Source: Lineus longissimus
Taxonomy: Eukaryota > Nemertea > Pilidiophora > Heteronemertea > Lineidae
Reading direction: 5' to 3'
DNA: 64,000 bases
Assembly (NCBI RefSeq): GCF_910592395.1
Contig: NC_088321.1
Span: 14,570,001 to 14,634,000, forward strand
Below are positions 53,176 to 64,000 of this stretch, in pieces. Position numbers and translations under genes: made by a program. Below the pieces are notes generated by a model. The model was given only the letters and a program-made list of their open reading frames with translations. It did not search any database and was not told the DNA's origin. Within the stretch, counting starts at the first letter, position 1. Each line of letters begins with the position of its first letter.

Positions 53176-55130
53176 CTACCATCGAACTTTGTCCTTATGC
53201 TCCTCTAACAAGCTCACCCTCTTTATACTCTCGTAGCCGAGTATTATGAAGAAGGAAAAAGTTACAGATTGTATCATGCGTGCGGAGAGTCCTTTCATAA
53301 ACATTCCCATTTGCTCCTCAGCCCACAGAGTCCTGACTGTTCTCGAGAAGGTTTTTCCCTCAACCTGGAAAAACAAAAGAAATTGTTTTTTTATCCGACC
53401 TCGATTCCTGGGTCCATTGGGCGATATGAATAAAGACTAGCAATTGCTTTTACTGAAAACCCCATGTACATTTACACTAGGCCTTTCTGTACAAAACTGA
53501 AGTAAAAGCATTTACTAGTCTTTATTCATATCACCCAGTATATGAACAGAACTCCAGTATACGCTGCGTTTATGAAATGACAGGGAAGGTGTCGACAGTG
53601 TCCATGATGTTAAGGTTTTGGTTAATGGTATTGGTTAACGACACAATAGAAACACTTCTCATAGTGTTGGAGGGGGTAGGCCACACTATGTCTCTAATAA
53701 ACTTGGCTGTCATCTCTTCCTCCTCCCTTTGTCCCCAGAGCTTTGTCTCGACTGGTACCTGTGTGTTACAGATGGGACTGAACAGCCTCAAACACATCTG
53801 GAGAGTAACATTCATACTCAAGTCATGGGACCAACATTGATGTTTCTCATTGGAAAAAATTCATACTCAAGTCATGGAACCAACATTGATGTTTCTCATT
53901 CGAAAACCACCAACCACCAAAATATTGGCAAGAAAGCTGAGATATGGATATCTCATATAGCTTACCTGTATTCTTGTCCTAATAGTGTCTAATGGGTTTG
54001 TTATCACAGAAACTGTTATGCCACCTAGTGGCGCGGATATACACTGCAGGGCGAGTCGTGGGACCCAGACAGGCGCTACGCCGGAGAGAACATCTGGAAA
54101 GAAAAGAAATTCAATGACGTTTCTTGTAATCGGTGCTTTAGTTTGCATTTAAAGTGCAGTGCAAACAAGCAAGTTAAATTGCAGTGACCTGCGATAGAAA
54201 CTCTCATGTCTGTTGGTTTGAAATCGACTGCAGGTCATTGTGAAAGCTGATTCTTCAAGTCGCCAGCAACTGCGATGGACAACCGCTAGAAGGTGCAGTT
54301 TAACATCATTTACTGTTTTCTCACCACTTGTATTTGTGCATGCAGTGCGTACCACTGCAGTCCTTAGTTTGCACCAATGATGACATTTCATACTGCAAAT
54401 ATTTGTACCGTATTTCAATCTTATCCTGCTTTTTGAAAAATATGATGACGATTTCTGAAAGAAGTTGAAAAGACCTGGCCTTACCACAGTAAGTGTCGTA
54501 GAAATACCACCACATGGCACTGTTGGGAGCAAACACGGCCAGCGACGCCAGGTACCCTCGATAGAATCCTGCAATACCGTCCCTCTTATACAGCGCCTTG
54601 CATAACGCCTTCGTGAATCCCCAGCGAGAGTAGTAGGCCATATTGTCAACACTTAAAGGAAAACTACGTCGAATATGTTCTGGCATATGTCCTGTAGATT
54701 TGGATAGCACCATGAGGTATTGAGATACGACATCAACCGGGACGACAAACGTTTGTCCGACAACTGACGCACACATTCCACCGATCATTGATTTCACTTT
54801 CGTGTTCGTGACACCGCCATATTTTTCGAGACAGGTCCTGACACCCTCGTACGTCGAAATATAACACACCTGCGGAGCAATTTGTAATGTGCTGATTAGA
54901 AACCCCCGATATAAACCCATTGCGCCTTCGGATTTGAGGATTTTCGACAGCGCGTTAAACGTTCCTGTGTACAGTTCTGTCCCTCGTTGCATCTGAAGGC
55001 GCGTCTTTACCAACGTAACTGGGTACAGAATGCAACGGATGGAGAATCCACTCAGCACTGTCAGTGGGAAAAACTTTCTCTTATCCATCATCTCGAACTC
55101 AATAATCGTGATTTTCTTGCTTGATTCCAT
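53176..55130 (-). CDS. SLC25A44: Mitochondrial carrier SLC25A44, 3 exons
   Basis: Minus-strand exons are 55130-54485, 54093-53966 and 53364-53176, in phase, 320 residues (human 314). It begins MESSKKITIIEFEMMDKRKF, close to the human N-terminus, so I chose the Met at 55130 over one 11 codons upstream; a possible 5'-UTR acceptor (TTCACAG) lies just before it. Three carrier repeats show signature loops YPVTLVKTR, VPVDVVSQYL and NPLDTIRTR; the first lacks the usual acidic residue, as in the human protein. MKGLSARM and GYESIKR close repeat three. The known role is import of branched-chain amino acids across the inner mitochondrial membrane. A hairpin MITE lies in intron 2. It is divergent from ACO1. 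Confidence 0.93.
53419..53536. mobile_element. Hairpin MITE, family B copy 4
   Basis: GGGCGATATGAATAAAGACT at the left and AGTCTTTATTCATATCACCC at the right, with the core inverted relative to copies 1 and 3. Located in SLC25A44 intron 2, 55 bases from exon 3. Confidence 0.85.
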
Positions 55131-56454
55131 CTTGTCTACCTGTGAATCTTGCATCCTCAACATTGTTGTTTCCTTCTGCGAATTGTCTTTGCTGGATCTC
55201 CAAACTAATCTCTATGTCATCATAATTTGTTTTATGCTAAAAAGGAAAATCATAAATGGTCACAACTTAAAAACAATTCAAATATCACTTCGTCAGGGAC
55301 TGTGTTAGGCTGATCACTTGACAGTGACACTTTCACTATTCTGAAATTGTCAAATTTAATCAGAATAATTGTCAATTTCAACCCTATTCGACCACTAAAT
55401 GAGCAAGACATTAGTTTCAATAGCTACCTCTTCTATTCATGCTGGTTCTCATTAACTTCACTTGATCAATTTATGTAATTTTGACCTTCAATTTTGTGGT
55501 TTATTACATGTATTATGTCACCATTTATAGTTTTCCACAGGAAGCCATCACTGTTTACTACGGTTGTAACCCCTTTTCTGATTGGTTAAAAAAATAGGTC
55601 AATCTTATCGGAGAAAATATATTTGCTGCATTGACATAAAATAAATTAAAACCTCAATAAAATCAACTGAATTCGAAAGAGTTATTTATTGTAATATATG
55701 CTAACTTACTATTATCAATGACACAAGTTTCTAATGTCTCTTAGAGAATTAGCTATATTTACAAAGTTTTTTAACCAATGAAAATGGTCTTTACAAGTGG
55801 CCAAGGCAAGCAAAGTGCTCGTGACAAGTCCAAAGACCGTGATGGCGACTATTTCAGGTTGGATATTAGATTCCCCACAATAAATGTAGAATGTGATGAT
55901 TGTGACATATTTCGGAAAATAAATTACTCATCCAAAAGATTACTTTATATCTCGAGTTGTGTGACAGTGTAAAATTTTGGTTGGGTCGTCCCTAAAAGTG
56001 CTTTTGAAACCCTGTTATGATTGTCCCTATTCTTGCTGTACATTTTACACTGTTCCTGTACAAGATGTACATGGTTATGTCATGTATGTACATGATGTAC
56101 ATGATGTACATGATGTACATGACTGAACTTGTGGTGGGTTGTGTCGAGGACACTGACACTCGGTGTTGGGTTGGGGTGTTTTCACTGATGTTGTTATTAT
56201 CCGTCTGGATACTGTGATGTTGCATTTGGCCCACGCTCCACATCCTGGTTTTGGCCACGAGGCCGAATCCCGGGGCCAGGGTGTGGGCAAGGCGGAGTTG
56301 GGTAATTGGGGTCAAGTAGCCCCTCTACGGTACATCTGAACTTTGCATTGTGTCAACCTGAATGCGAGCTTGCCGGTAATGTAAATTGCTATTGTAACTT
56401 TTCTCCCTGTCCTCCACTGTATGCTCTAGTCTAACTTCTAGTTTCTCTTTTCAG
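55131..56454. promoter_or_regulatory. Shared divergent region SLC25A44 / ACO1
   Basis: The two genes are read away from each other across this 1.3 kb, so both promoters should lie here. No TATA box is clear. A short ATGATGTAC/ATGTACATG repeat (about 56069-56120) is present. The ACO1 first exon should also be in or upstream of here, but I found no certain ATG-A donor; it may be only four coding bases. Confidence 0.4.
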
Positions 56455-59400
56455 CAGGCAACCCCTACTCTGGTCTCCTGGAGTCCCTGGCCATCTCTGG
56501 CCAGGACTTCAAGTTCTTCAACCTGACCGCCCTCAATGACGAACGCTATGGTAAGTTGGCCTTGCTTGTGACCTCAGGCAAGGAACTTTAAACCTCATTA
56601 GATTTGTGACATGTTCATCCTGCTGATGCTCTGTCAAAAATATGACAACGCCACATTTTCCATAAAACTTCATGACGTACAAACACAGAGCCTTTAACTA
56701 TTTCTCCCAAATGAGTATTCAATAGTAGTACTAGTAGTCAATTTTTTGGTAACAATTTCTATATCCGCTTTGCTAAAGATGTCACCTCTTGTCCTCCTGA
56801 GTCAAAATGAAAAACACAAACATCCTTGTTCTTTTCAGAAAAACTTCCTTTCTCAATTCGAGTTCTGCTGGAGTCGGCAGTTCGTAATTGTGACGAGTTT
56901 CACATCAGGAAGACGGACGTTGAAAAGATATTGAACTGGACGGAGAACCAAGACAAAAGTGTTGAGATACCCTTCAAGCCATCACGAGTCATCCTACAAG
57001 ATTTTACGTAGGTTTTGATGTAATAGTGGAACCTCTCTCAGCAGACAACTCTCTATTAGGGACGCCCTCTCTATTAAGGACACCTCTCTATTAAGGACAC
57101 CTCTCTATCAAGGACAACATCTCTATCACGGAGACTAGTTTTGGACCGAGATCGATTGTTTGCATTCAATAATCAATTTGACCTCACTAATCAGGACACC
57201 TCACTAATCAGGACACCTCACTAATCAGGACACCTCACTAATCAGGACACCTCACTAATCAGGACACCTCACTAATCAGGACACCTCACTAATCAGGACA
57301 CCTCACTAATCAGGACACCTCTCTAATCAGAATGCCTCTCTATTATGGACGGCACTTGTCAGTCCTGAGTGTGTCTGTAATTTTATGCCTTTTCTCATTT
57401 GTTTCCAGTGGTGTCCCTGCCGTCGTGGATTTTGCTGCCATGCGAGATGCTGTCAAATCGCTCAACGGTGACCCAGAAAAAATAAACCCAATCTGTCCTG
57501 TCGATCTTGTAATAGACCATTCAGTACAAGTCGATGTCGCGAGGAGGTAAAATTTTGTTTAAATAAATTGCAGCTGCATGTACTGGCCGAGATCTTTTTT
57601 CGAAATGTCAAGCCAAAATCTGTGAATTTCAAGCAGATTTTTTTTAATACAGTTGCCCAAAGGACGTCATTTTATAAACAAAGATATCCACCGGATTATT
57701 TTGACTTTCCGCTTACTAAATGCTAAATTTGATGGCTAGAATGAAAATATCTCTGTTTCGGCTCTCTGTAGATTTTTGATTTTCCAAAATCTGACCAAAA
57801 ATGAGCATTTTAGAGGTATTTTTGTGCGATTGAGTGCTGATCAAATGACAAAATTATAAAATAAAAATTATTTTTTGCCTTATCTCATCGGCATCCCTGA
57901 TTAAAGGCCTGCTCCATCCACTAAACATTTGAAATATGTAATTGAATTTGAAAATTTCAAATTGTCTAAATTCATCCTGCAAATAAATTTCAACAATGCC
58001 GTGGTGAAAACAGACGCACAATACTAGACATAAGTTTCAGAAACTTGGTATGCATTATAAATGCACTATGGCATTGCATAATAAACGGCATTTCCATTTT
58101 ACTGGACCACCAGTAATTACGAACAGCATACCCCTTTAAGGTACAACAGATGTATGCACCTGGGAATGTTCATTGGTCCAGGGGTAGTTCTCTCCAGCTT
58201 AGATCATCTTCTGGCGTGATATAAACAACAGGTGTTGTGGCATGTTGACAGATGTTTGAAAATTGCTAATGAAAATGCAACGTATAATTCATAGGATTGT
58301 CAATCCTCTGGTATTTATTTGTTAAAAAGCAGAGACTAAAACTAGGTGCGCGTCGGAAAAATATCTGTGAGATCTTGTCCGAGAGTTTTTAAAAGCCTTT
58401 ATCATAGAAAAATGAATGTTTTGTTTTTTCATACTGTGTCATCTGCAACTTAGAGTTGACAACACTAGACCACTGATTCCAACAAAACTCACTGTGTTAT
58501 TTCAAGTATCAATTAACAACTTAATTTGCTAACATTTTCCTCTCTGTGGTGTTCCCAGCTCGAAGCGGAAAGGTTATAAATAATCCTTGACAAATACTAG
58601 AAATCTGTAACTGGCACACTTTGATGATTTGTTCTAGTTTTGAGCATGATAAGACATTAGGTATTGTTATTACACAGTGTTGTGAGACGTTCTCATTCAA
58701 TTAATTTCAAAGTCCATTTCTAAGGTCAGTGTGTTACTCAGGTGATGTGACATGGGACAGTCACTTCACATTGACCTTGAGTGAAATGATCCTAAATTAA
58801 CCCTCTCTCTCTCTCAATGCATTCCACTCATGTGCCAGAGTAAAAACGTCTGTCTGATTTTTTAATTGCCACTGATTTCTGCGTGACACCTATTTACATT
58901 TCTACGTCCAAGTGTGTAAATATAATCTCGTTTTAAAACACATTTCTAGGTCAAAAATGCAAAAAAAGCAATTTTTTTTGCTCAAATTTTACATGTATCC
59001 GTACCCTAATCTTCATTGAGGGTATGCAGATCTTACCAACTTACCATCTAGCAGATCGTACCAACTTACCATCTAGCAGATCGTACCCTACTTACCATCT
59101 TGCAGATCGTACCAACTTACCATCTAGCAGATCGTACCCTACTTACCATCTTGCAGATCGTACCAACTTACCATCTAGCAGATCGTACCCAACTTACCAT
59201 CTAGCAGATCGTACCAACTTACCATCTAGCAGATCGTACCAACTTACCCTCTACTCTGATAGTGCATGATAAAGAGTGCTGCTTGTGCTTAGAAAGTTGT
59301 TTGGCAAAGCGCCTGCCTTTAGAAGTTGTTGCGAAAGCTTTATGTCTGACGACCGCCAGGGTTCCTAGCCTCCTTTAAAACATTAGAAACCTTCAAAAAA

Positions 59401-62400
59401 GGTTGCCCTTAAATCCTTAAATCCTGTGATATTCCATAAAGAAACCCTCAGATACCCTTAAATTTTAGGCCGGGTCTATTTGGCAAGCCGCTCGCCGAAC
59501 AGGCATCTTTTTTTGTCCTGTTTGGAGAGCCACTTGCCAAACAGCACTAAAAAGCCACCCTGTTCGGCCAGCCGGGCTCGCCAAACAGGTAAAAAATCTA
59601 CCCTGTTTGGCGAGCTGGAGACTTTACTTTAATATTAATGAGTTCGGCTCTCCATTCAGGACAAGAAAAAGTCGCTGTTTGGTAAGCCAGGCTTGCCAAG
59701 TAGTCACTTCCTAAATTTTAATAGACATGAATTTGTAGCTAAAACTTGAGACTTTTTTCCGTTTTTTTTTTGCATTAGACATAGGGTTAAGTTTCATGGG
59801 TGTTTCAGCCAAGATCAACCGTTAGATCGCTGTGCCCCTGTAGGGTAGGGTGGGGGTAGGGCAGCATAGGACGTGGCTCTTACTTGAAACGGATCATATT
59901 TTCTAAAAATATTTGTGTGGATAGACGAGTTTTAGGTAAAATTGTCCCTCAAAAAACCCTTTTTTGCCGCTGGAATACCCTCTATATATTTCGGGAGACG
60001 TGTGGAATCCTGAATTGCACAGCATGTAAAGTTTGTCAATCCCACAAAAAGTTCACTAGTAGTAAACAGGTGAGCATTAGAATCAATTCAAAGTGCTTCT
60101 CACCCTTTGCTTTAAAATCGCTGACGCTAGATTTCGAATTGTCTTTCCAGTCGTCTGCAATTCTCGCCAAATCCTGGTGGTGGCGCAACCTGCACCAAGT
60201 CTAAATCGTGTTCTTCGTGTCCCAACTCGAGTCCGCCAAGTTTTGAAGAAGTTTGCCCATTCCACCACAAGCCGACACAAGGGTGCGTCTTTTTTAACGA
60301 ATTCAGTTAATTTGAAATAAAATGCTTACAATACTGGGTGTATCAAAAATGCAACAAGACAGTAATGGGTTAATTAGTACCTGATTATGATATTAGCTTT
60401 GGGTGTAGACGATTTCAAAACAAATGCAGTCCACTATGCAGACTACGTCTAACTAATTGATTCCAGAAATCTTTCGGCACTTTCACTTCTTTTTATGTGT
60501 TTTTCTTGTTAAATTATTTCGACAATCATTTTCATTTCGGGGCTGGGCAATTTGTATTGGAAATGGTACAAGTATTGCGGATGTTCAAATTGAAAAGTCA
60601 ACTTTTTATCAAAATTTGGGTATTTATTGCTAAAAATGGATGTGTACTGCTTTTGGGCAAGTCATAATAAGCTTGTTTTGCTGATAGCACTCCCAACACC
60701 AAACCAATTCCTTGCCTGCTTGCACTTATCTCTCTGTGCCTCTCTTGCTCTCCCTCTCTCATCCTTGTAGAGGTTTGGTGGTTCCCCCTCTTTTCTGCTT
60801 AGTGCATGTTGTAAAATATCACCCATCACACCAAAATGGGTCGTTAGTCACATGTGAATAATTTGGGGTTATCCATGTGGTGTGATATAGCAGTATTTTC
60901 CCCAGTGCTCCCGGGCATTCATGAAGTTTTCTCACAGAGGCCAATTTTGTTGTACAACGACAAAAATATTTGCTCTGTTGGTCAAAAAAGGTTTATTTTG
61001 AATGATCATTTCGCTTTTCAGCTTTAAAATTGATGCCAAATTACGAAAACATCTGTTGGTTAGGTTTTTTCGTCTCTTAATTATTGTTGGTCTTGTTGCC
61101 GACTGGACTAACAATAGCAATGGACTGGTCTTCTCACTCCTGCAACTTGACATTCCCATGCCAACTGGGTCGCACAAGCAATAAATAAATAAATATAAAT
61201 ATAAAATTTGTAAAGCGCCTTTCCAGGTCACCCTGCTCAAAGCGCTGCCTCCTCTATTTTTTGAAGTGAAGATTAAACAAGTGTGTTTTAAGAAGGGATT
61301 TGAATTGGGTGAGAGTCTCAGCAGATGTAATTGCTTTGGGGAGTCGATTCAATGGAGAACACTGTATGGTATTAACCACGGCTAGATTAAGCTTAATATA
61401 GGTTGCTTATGCTGCTCATGTAAAGAAAGGAGGAAATTAGTAATGAGACATCTAGTTGCCTTGACTGGAATCGGAACCGCAGATCCTTGGAGTGCTGGTC
61501 CACTGCTCTACAAACAGAGCTATCAAAGTGCCCCGACTTTCTTGATTGTGCTTTCGAAGTTCCCCAACCTTCTGCACTGTGTGACTCTCAAAATGGTGTC
61601 ACACACTAGTACAGAGAGGCGAGGACCTTGAAGTTCTAATGGTAGGTGCAGTGGACCGGCGATCATAGATTTGCCTTGGTGAAGTTAGTATCATCCAATG
61701 GATTATTCGACGAATGATGCTATTTTTTTCATTTACAGAGCTGACGCCCTTGTGAAGAACCAGGAACTTGAATTTGAACGAAACAAGGAAAGGTTCAACT
61801 TCCTTAAGGTTAGTTGGCCAATGTGCTCATTGGGCAGTCATACTGTAAACTCGGAAATGCTTCTGGCGATTTTTAGTTCGCGGTTTATGAAATTTAAACT
61901 TTGGAGTAGTGTTTCCAGATTAACGATTACAAACGCTTCATAATTTTAAAGACTGCAGGGCTAAACCATTTGTCAAAGTAAAAAGTTTAAATTTACCAAA
62001 GAATCGCACCCCCGGGACGGAGTTCCACTTTTGCCATCATATTCATACAAACTGACAGGCTCTCAGAGTGGCCCTGTTGAAGGAGCGATGTCGGAAATCT
62101 GCATGAGTGCGTGGTGGTGGGTTCGATTCCAAGTTAGATCACCTCATGTGTTGAGAGGGTGACCTTTCTTCAACAGCATAGGTTTCCTCCGGGGTCTCCA
62201 GTTTCCTCCTACTTTGAATTACATATCGTCCAATATTGTTTATGGAGCTAATAATGTCCTCATTAACACTCAACTCTCAACCTGTTATAAAAAACACTGA
62301 TTTTTGCTACAAAGTCGCCTTAGTATTTCGTCACCATCGAACACTCACATCAATTAGCAGACTGCAATATTTAACAGGCTGGCTCCTAATGAGCAAGATC

Positions 62401-63840
62401 AATGCAACGATTCTATTGAGAAGGCACTAGGAAGTTGCAGTGATAGTTGACAATTTTCACCCCTTGTACATTCGTATTGTACCTGTGTGATACTCGATCA
62501 ATAAATAGCTCGACTAATTAAGCTGACTGGCGTCCTATGCAGAGGCTGACAAAGAGCTTATAGATTATCAGTGCTGATTGTCAGTTTAGAGCCGCGATGG
62601 TTGAAAGGTTATCGCGTGTGCCTAGCAAGGGGCAGTTCCCGTCTTAATCCCCGACAATATGAGCTAAAAAAACCGAGCTTGTTATATCTGTTGGATGAGA
62701 CATTAAGGTACTGTAGAACCTCTCAGTTAAGGACACCCTCGGGACGACAAGTGCTGTCCTTAATAGAGGTGTCCTGAATAGAGAGGTCAAATCGATTGGA
62801 AAAAACCAGTTTGGGGCCAAAACTAGTGTCCTTAGAAGAGAGGTTGTCCTTAATAGAGAGGTTGTCCTTAAGAGAGGTGTCCGCTAAGGGAGGTTCCACT
62901 GTACTTTTAATTGGAAATAAAAATACAAATTGCAAAAAGTTCCTTCTTTTTCATGACCGCCCGAGATATTCATCTGATGGCCCTAATCAGAAAAGCCTTT
63001 TACAATATTTTCCACCCTTTTTTTCAGTGGGGGGCCAAGGCCTTCAAGAACATGCTGATCGTCCCTCCCGGTTCCGGAATCGTCCACCAGGTGAACCTCG
63101 AACATCTTGCGAGGGTCGTCTTCAGCGAGAACAACCTGTTGTTCCCTGACAGTGTGGTTGGGACGGATAGCCACACGACCATGATCAATGGGCTCGGCGT
63201 GGTTGGATGGGGTGAGTCGATTTGCTGTCCATCTGTGAGCAAAGCGTCTTGACTGCATAGCTGCCAACCGTTACGGAACGTCCACAGTCTTTTTACACTC
63301 TTGACCCCCCTAAATATGACCTTCTGGTCATGCTTGCGAAAACCATCGCGAAATAAAAATTGTGAAAAATTAAATGGCTTTGTGAGGGTCAGCTTACCAA
63401 TTACCTGGCTACTGTTGGACTTGCAGCATGTGAAAATTTGCGGGCAAATCAACCAAGTGAGACCAAAATATGGACTGGAATTAATTCAGGGTTTGCAGCT
63501 TTGTGATTCTGTGTTGCCAGATTGAAAGTAGTCTGGGAGAAGATATTTTCATCTGACGGAGCACCGTTTTTCCGGTCTTGACTGCTCAGATTTCAGAATC
63601 ATCTTGATAACTTCAACAAAATGGTGTTAAATTAATTAACTTTGAAACCTTGATTAATAAATGAATAAACAATAACTTTCGATTTGACCATGTTCTCCAG
63701 GTGTTGGTGGTATCGAGGCTGAGGCCGTGATGCTGGGGCAGTCTATCTCGATGGTGCTTCCCAAGGTCGTGGGCTACAAGATCACAGGGATTCTCAGCTC
63801 TCTTGTCACTTCCACAGATGTTGTTTTGACCATCACTAAG
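56455..63840 (+). CDS. ACO1: Cytosolic aconitase / iron regulatory protein 1 (5' part, gene continues past the window)
   Basis: Exons 56455 (or 56458)-56550, 56839-57007, 57409-57546, 61739-61808, 63028-63211 and 63701-63840 join in frame to about 265 of an expected 890 residues. Matching stretches include [49 protein letters not shown] (substrate Asp-His), [37 protein letters not shown] and [12 protein letters not shown]. The family is a [4Fe-4S] aconitase in the cytosol that becomes an IRE-binding mRNA regulator when it loses its cluster. The cluster cysteines lie beyond the right edge, so I cannot say whether this copy keeps aconitase activity. Phase 1 at the left means a missing first exon; an A before GCAACCCC would give Met-Ser-Asn-Pro as in the human protein. 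IREB2 is a possible alternative. Confidence 0.95.
57026..57372 (-). mobile_element. pogo-like MITE, family A copy 9, with tandem expansion
   Basis: Reverse orientation: AGTGGAACCTCTCT at the left, GGCACTTGTCAGTCCTGAG at the right. Two internal expansions are visible, CTCTCTATTAAGGACACC (57043-57120) and CACCTCACTAATCAGGACA repeated about eight times (57185-57335). In ACO1 intron 3, ending 36 bp before exon 4. Confidence 0.8.
57905..58143 (-). mobile_element. Dispersed repeat, family C copy 4
   Basis: Reverse-oriented relative of the repeats at 47340, 48932 and 49277, with AAACTTGGTATGCAT, AATGCCG and a terminal TTCGTAATTACTGGTGGTCC on the minus strand. Confidence 0.6.
59030..59255. repeat. 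26-27-bp minisatellite, about 9 copies, ACO1 intron 4
   Basis: The unit ACTTACCATCTAGCAGATCG plus TACCA is repeated with small length changes (CCAA or CCTA before CTTACC). On the minus strand each unit contains ATGGTAAGT, a 5' splice-site-like word, antisense to ACO1. Confidence 0.9.
59468..59700. mobile_element. Foldback element, ACO1 intron 4
   Basis: TTTGGCAAGCC and GCTCGCCGAACAGG at the left return as CTGTTTGG, AAGCC and GGCTTGCCAAG at the right, with several internal copies of GCTCGCCAAACAGG in both directions. No coding frame. Confidence 0.6.
61448..61543 (-). mobile_element. tRNA-derived SINE head
   Basis: On the minus strand: TAGCTCTGTTTGTAGAGCAG (A box region) and GGTTCCGATTCC (B box). 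Ends do not pair as an acceptor stem. In ACO1 intron 4. Confidence 0.55.
62052..62222 (+). mobile_element. tRNA-derived SINE, GGCTGTCCGA family copy 3
   Basis: B box GGTTCGATTCC at 62120-62130 and the family tail TTTCCTCCGGGGTCTCCAGT with TTCCTCCTACTTTGAATTAC. The head is decayed. In ACO1 intron 5. Confidence 0.6.
62709..62901 (+). mobile_element. pogo-like MITE, family A copy 10
   Basis: Starts TACTGTAGAACCTCTCAGTT and ends GGAGGTTCCACTGTA, with AGTGCTGTCCTTAATAGAGG and AACTAGTGTCCTTAGAAGAG inside. Nearly full length, in ACO1 intron 5. Confidence 0.8.
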
Positions 63841-64000
63841 GTACATATTCGAGGTCATAACCCTTTTCACTTCTGGCCATTTTGGTCACTTAGGTACCAG
63901 TAGGGAAGGATTTCTCCTACCTGTCTGGCACCTATCCAAGGAGGGACGCATCAGACGCACGTCCTTGCCCTATTTTATGAAAAACTACTAAATTGACCAT

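Noticed and set aside
53570-53821. An 83-residue minus-strand open frame as an SLC25A44 exon
   Set aside because: It lies in intron 2 of that gene; the true third exon at 53364-53176 carries the carrier sequence.
55778-55972. First coding exon of ACO1 (MKMVFTSGQGKQ...)
   Set aside because: The only donor-like site after it gives phase 2, while the next ACO1 exon needs phase 1.
60083-60280. A retrotransposon coding fragment on the minus strand
   Set aside because: Some basic Trp-rich residues look RT-like, but it is too short and has no diagnostic motif.
61448-61543. A tRNA gene on the minus strand
   Set aside because: No acceptor stem pairing between GCACTTT and the 3' side; SINE-derived.
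62580-62660. A tRNA-Ser-like gene
   Set aside because: Only loosely like a Ser/Leu tRNA head (GATGGTTGAAAGGTTATCGC); arms do not close. Possibly another SINE remnant.

Overview
This window comes from an animal nuclear genome. Its genes are split by many GT-AG introns, none are arranged in operons, the proteins look like conserved bilaterian families, and introns and spacers are full of SINE heads, MITEs, minisatellites and one giant Helitron. The repeat types suggest a marine invertebrate (lophotrochozoan or invertebrate deuterostome). I cannot name the species from sequence alone.

Layout, left to right. (1) 1-2722: repeat-rich spacer. (2) 2723-5661 (+): a four-exon MIC13/QIL1 homologue, a MICOS subunit of the mitochondrial inner membrane. 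(3) 7491-11274 (-): a six-exon MIF4G-domain protein of the MIF4GD/CTIF type. Its fourth intron holds about 1.2 kb of a 24-bp minisatellite. (4) 11766-35726 (+): KIF23/MKLP1, the centralspindlin kinesin, read across 16 exons, 14 of them firm. It is divergent from the MIF4G gene over a shared spacer of about 490 bp carrying CCAAT boxes and a CHR-like hexamer. (5) 22252-30690 (-): an intact 2812-residue Helitron/Helentron protein inside the last KIF23 intron, antisense to it. A stem-loop array lies just beyond at 31622-32045. (6) 38005-48897 (+): ABHD2, a serine lipase, seven exons. (7) 53176-55130 (-): SLC25A44, a mitochondrial branched-chain amino acid carrier, three exons, convergent with ABHD2. 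(8) 56455-63840 (+): the 5' part of ACO1/IRP1 (cytosolic aconitase), running off the right edge and divergent from SLC25A44.

The host genes are not a pathway. They are ordinary housekeeping neighbours, three of them linked to mitochondria or metal/energy metabolism. Exon joins were checked by phase: in every multi-exon model the exon lengths sum to an exact open frame.

The most unusual material is in the mobile DNA. The Helitron ORF carries a 2A ribosome-skipping motif (DVESNPGP, residues 112-119) directly before a cysteine-protease-like domain. It then has basic DPDYK repeats, a zinc-finger region, the HUH Rep domain, a PIF1 helicase, and two tandem AP-endonuclease-like (EEP) domains. In the first EEP copy the catalytic acids have become Asn. 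A second striking item is the MIF4G intron minisatellite: read in the sense direction, it repeats a perfect 5' splice-site consensus (CAGGTAAGTA), complementary to the 5' end of U1 snRNA, in roughly half of about 48 units.
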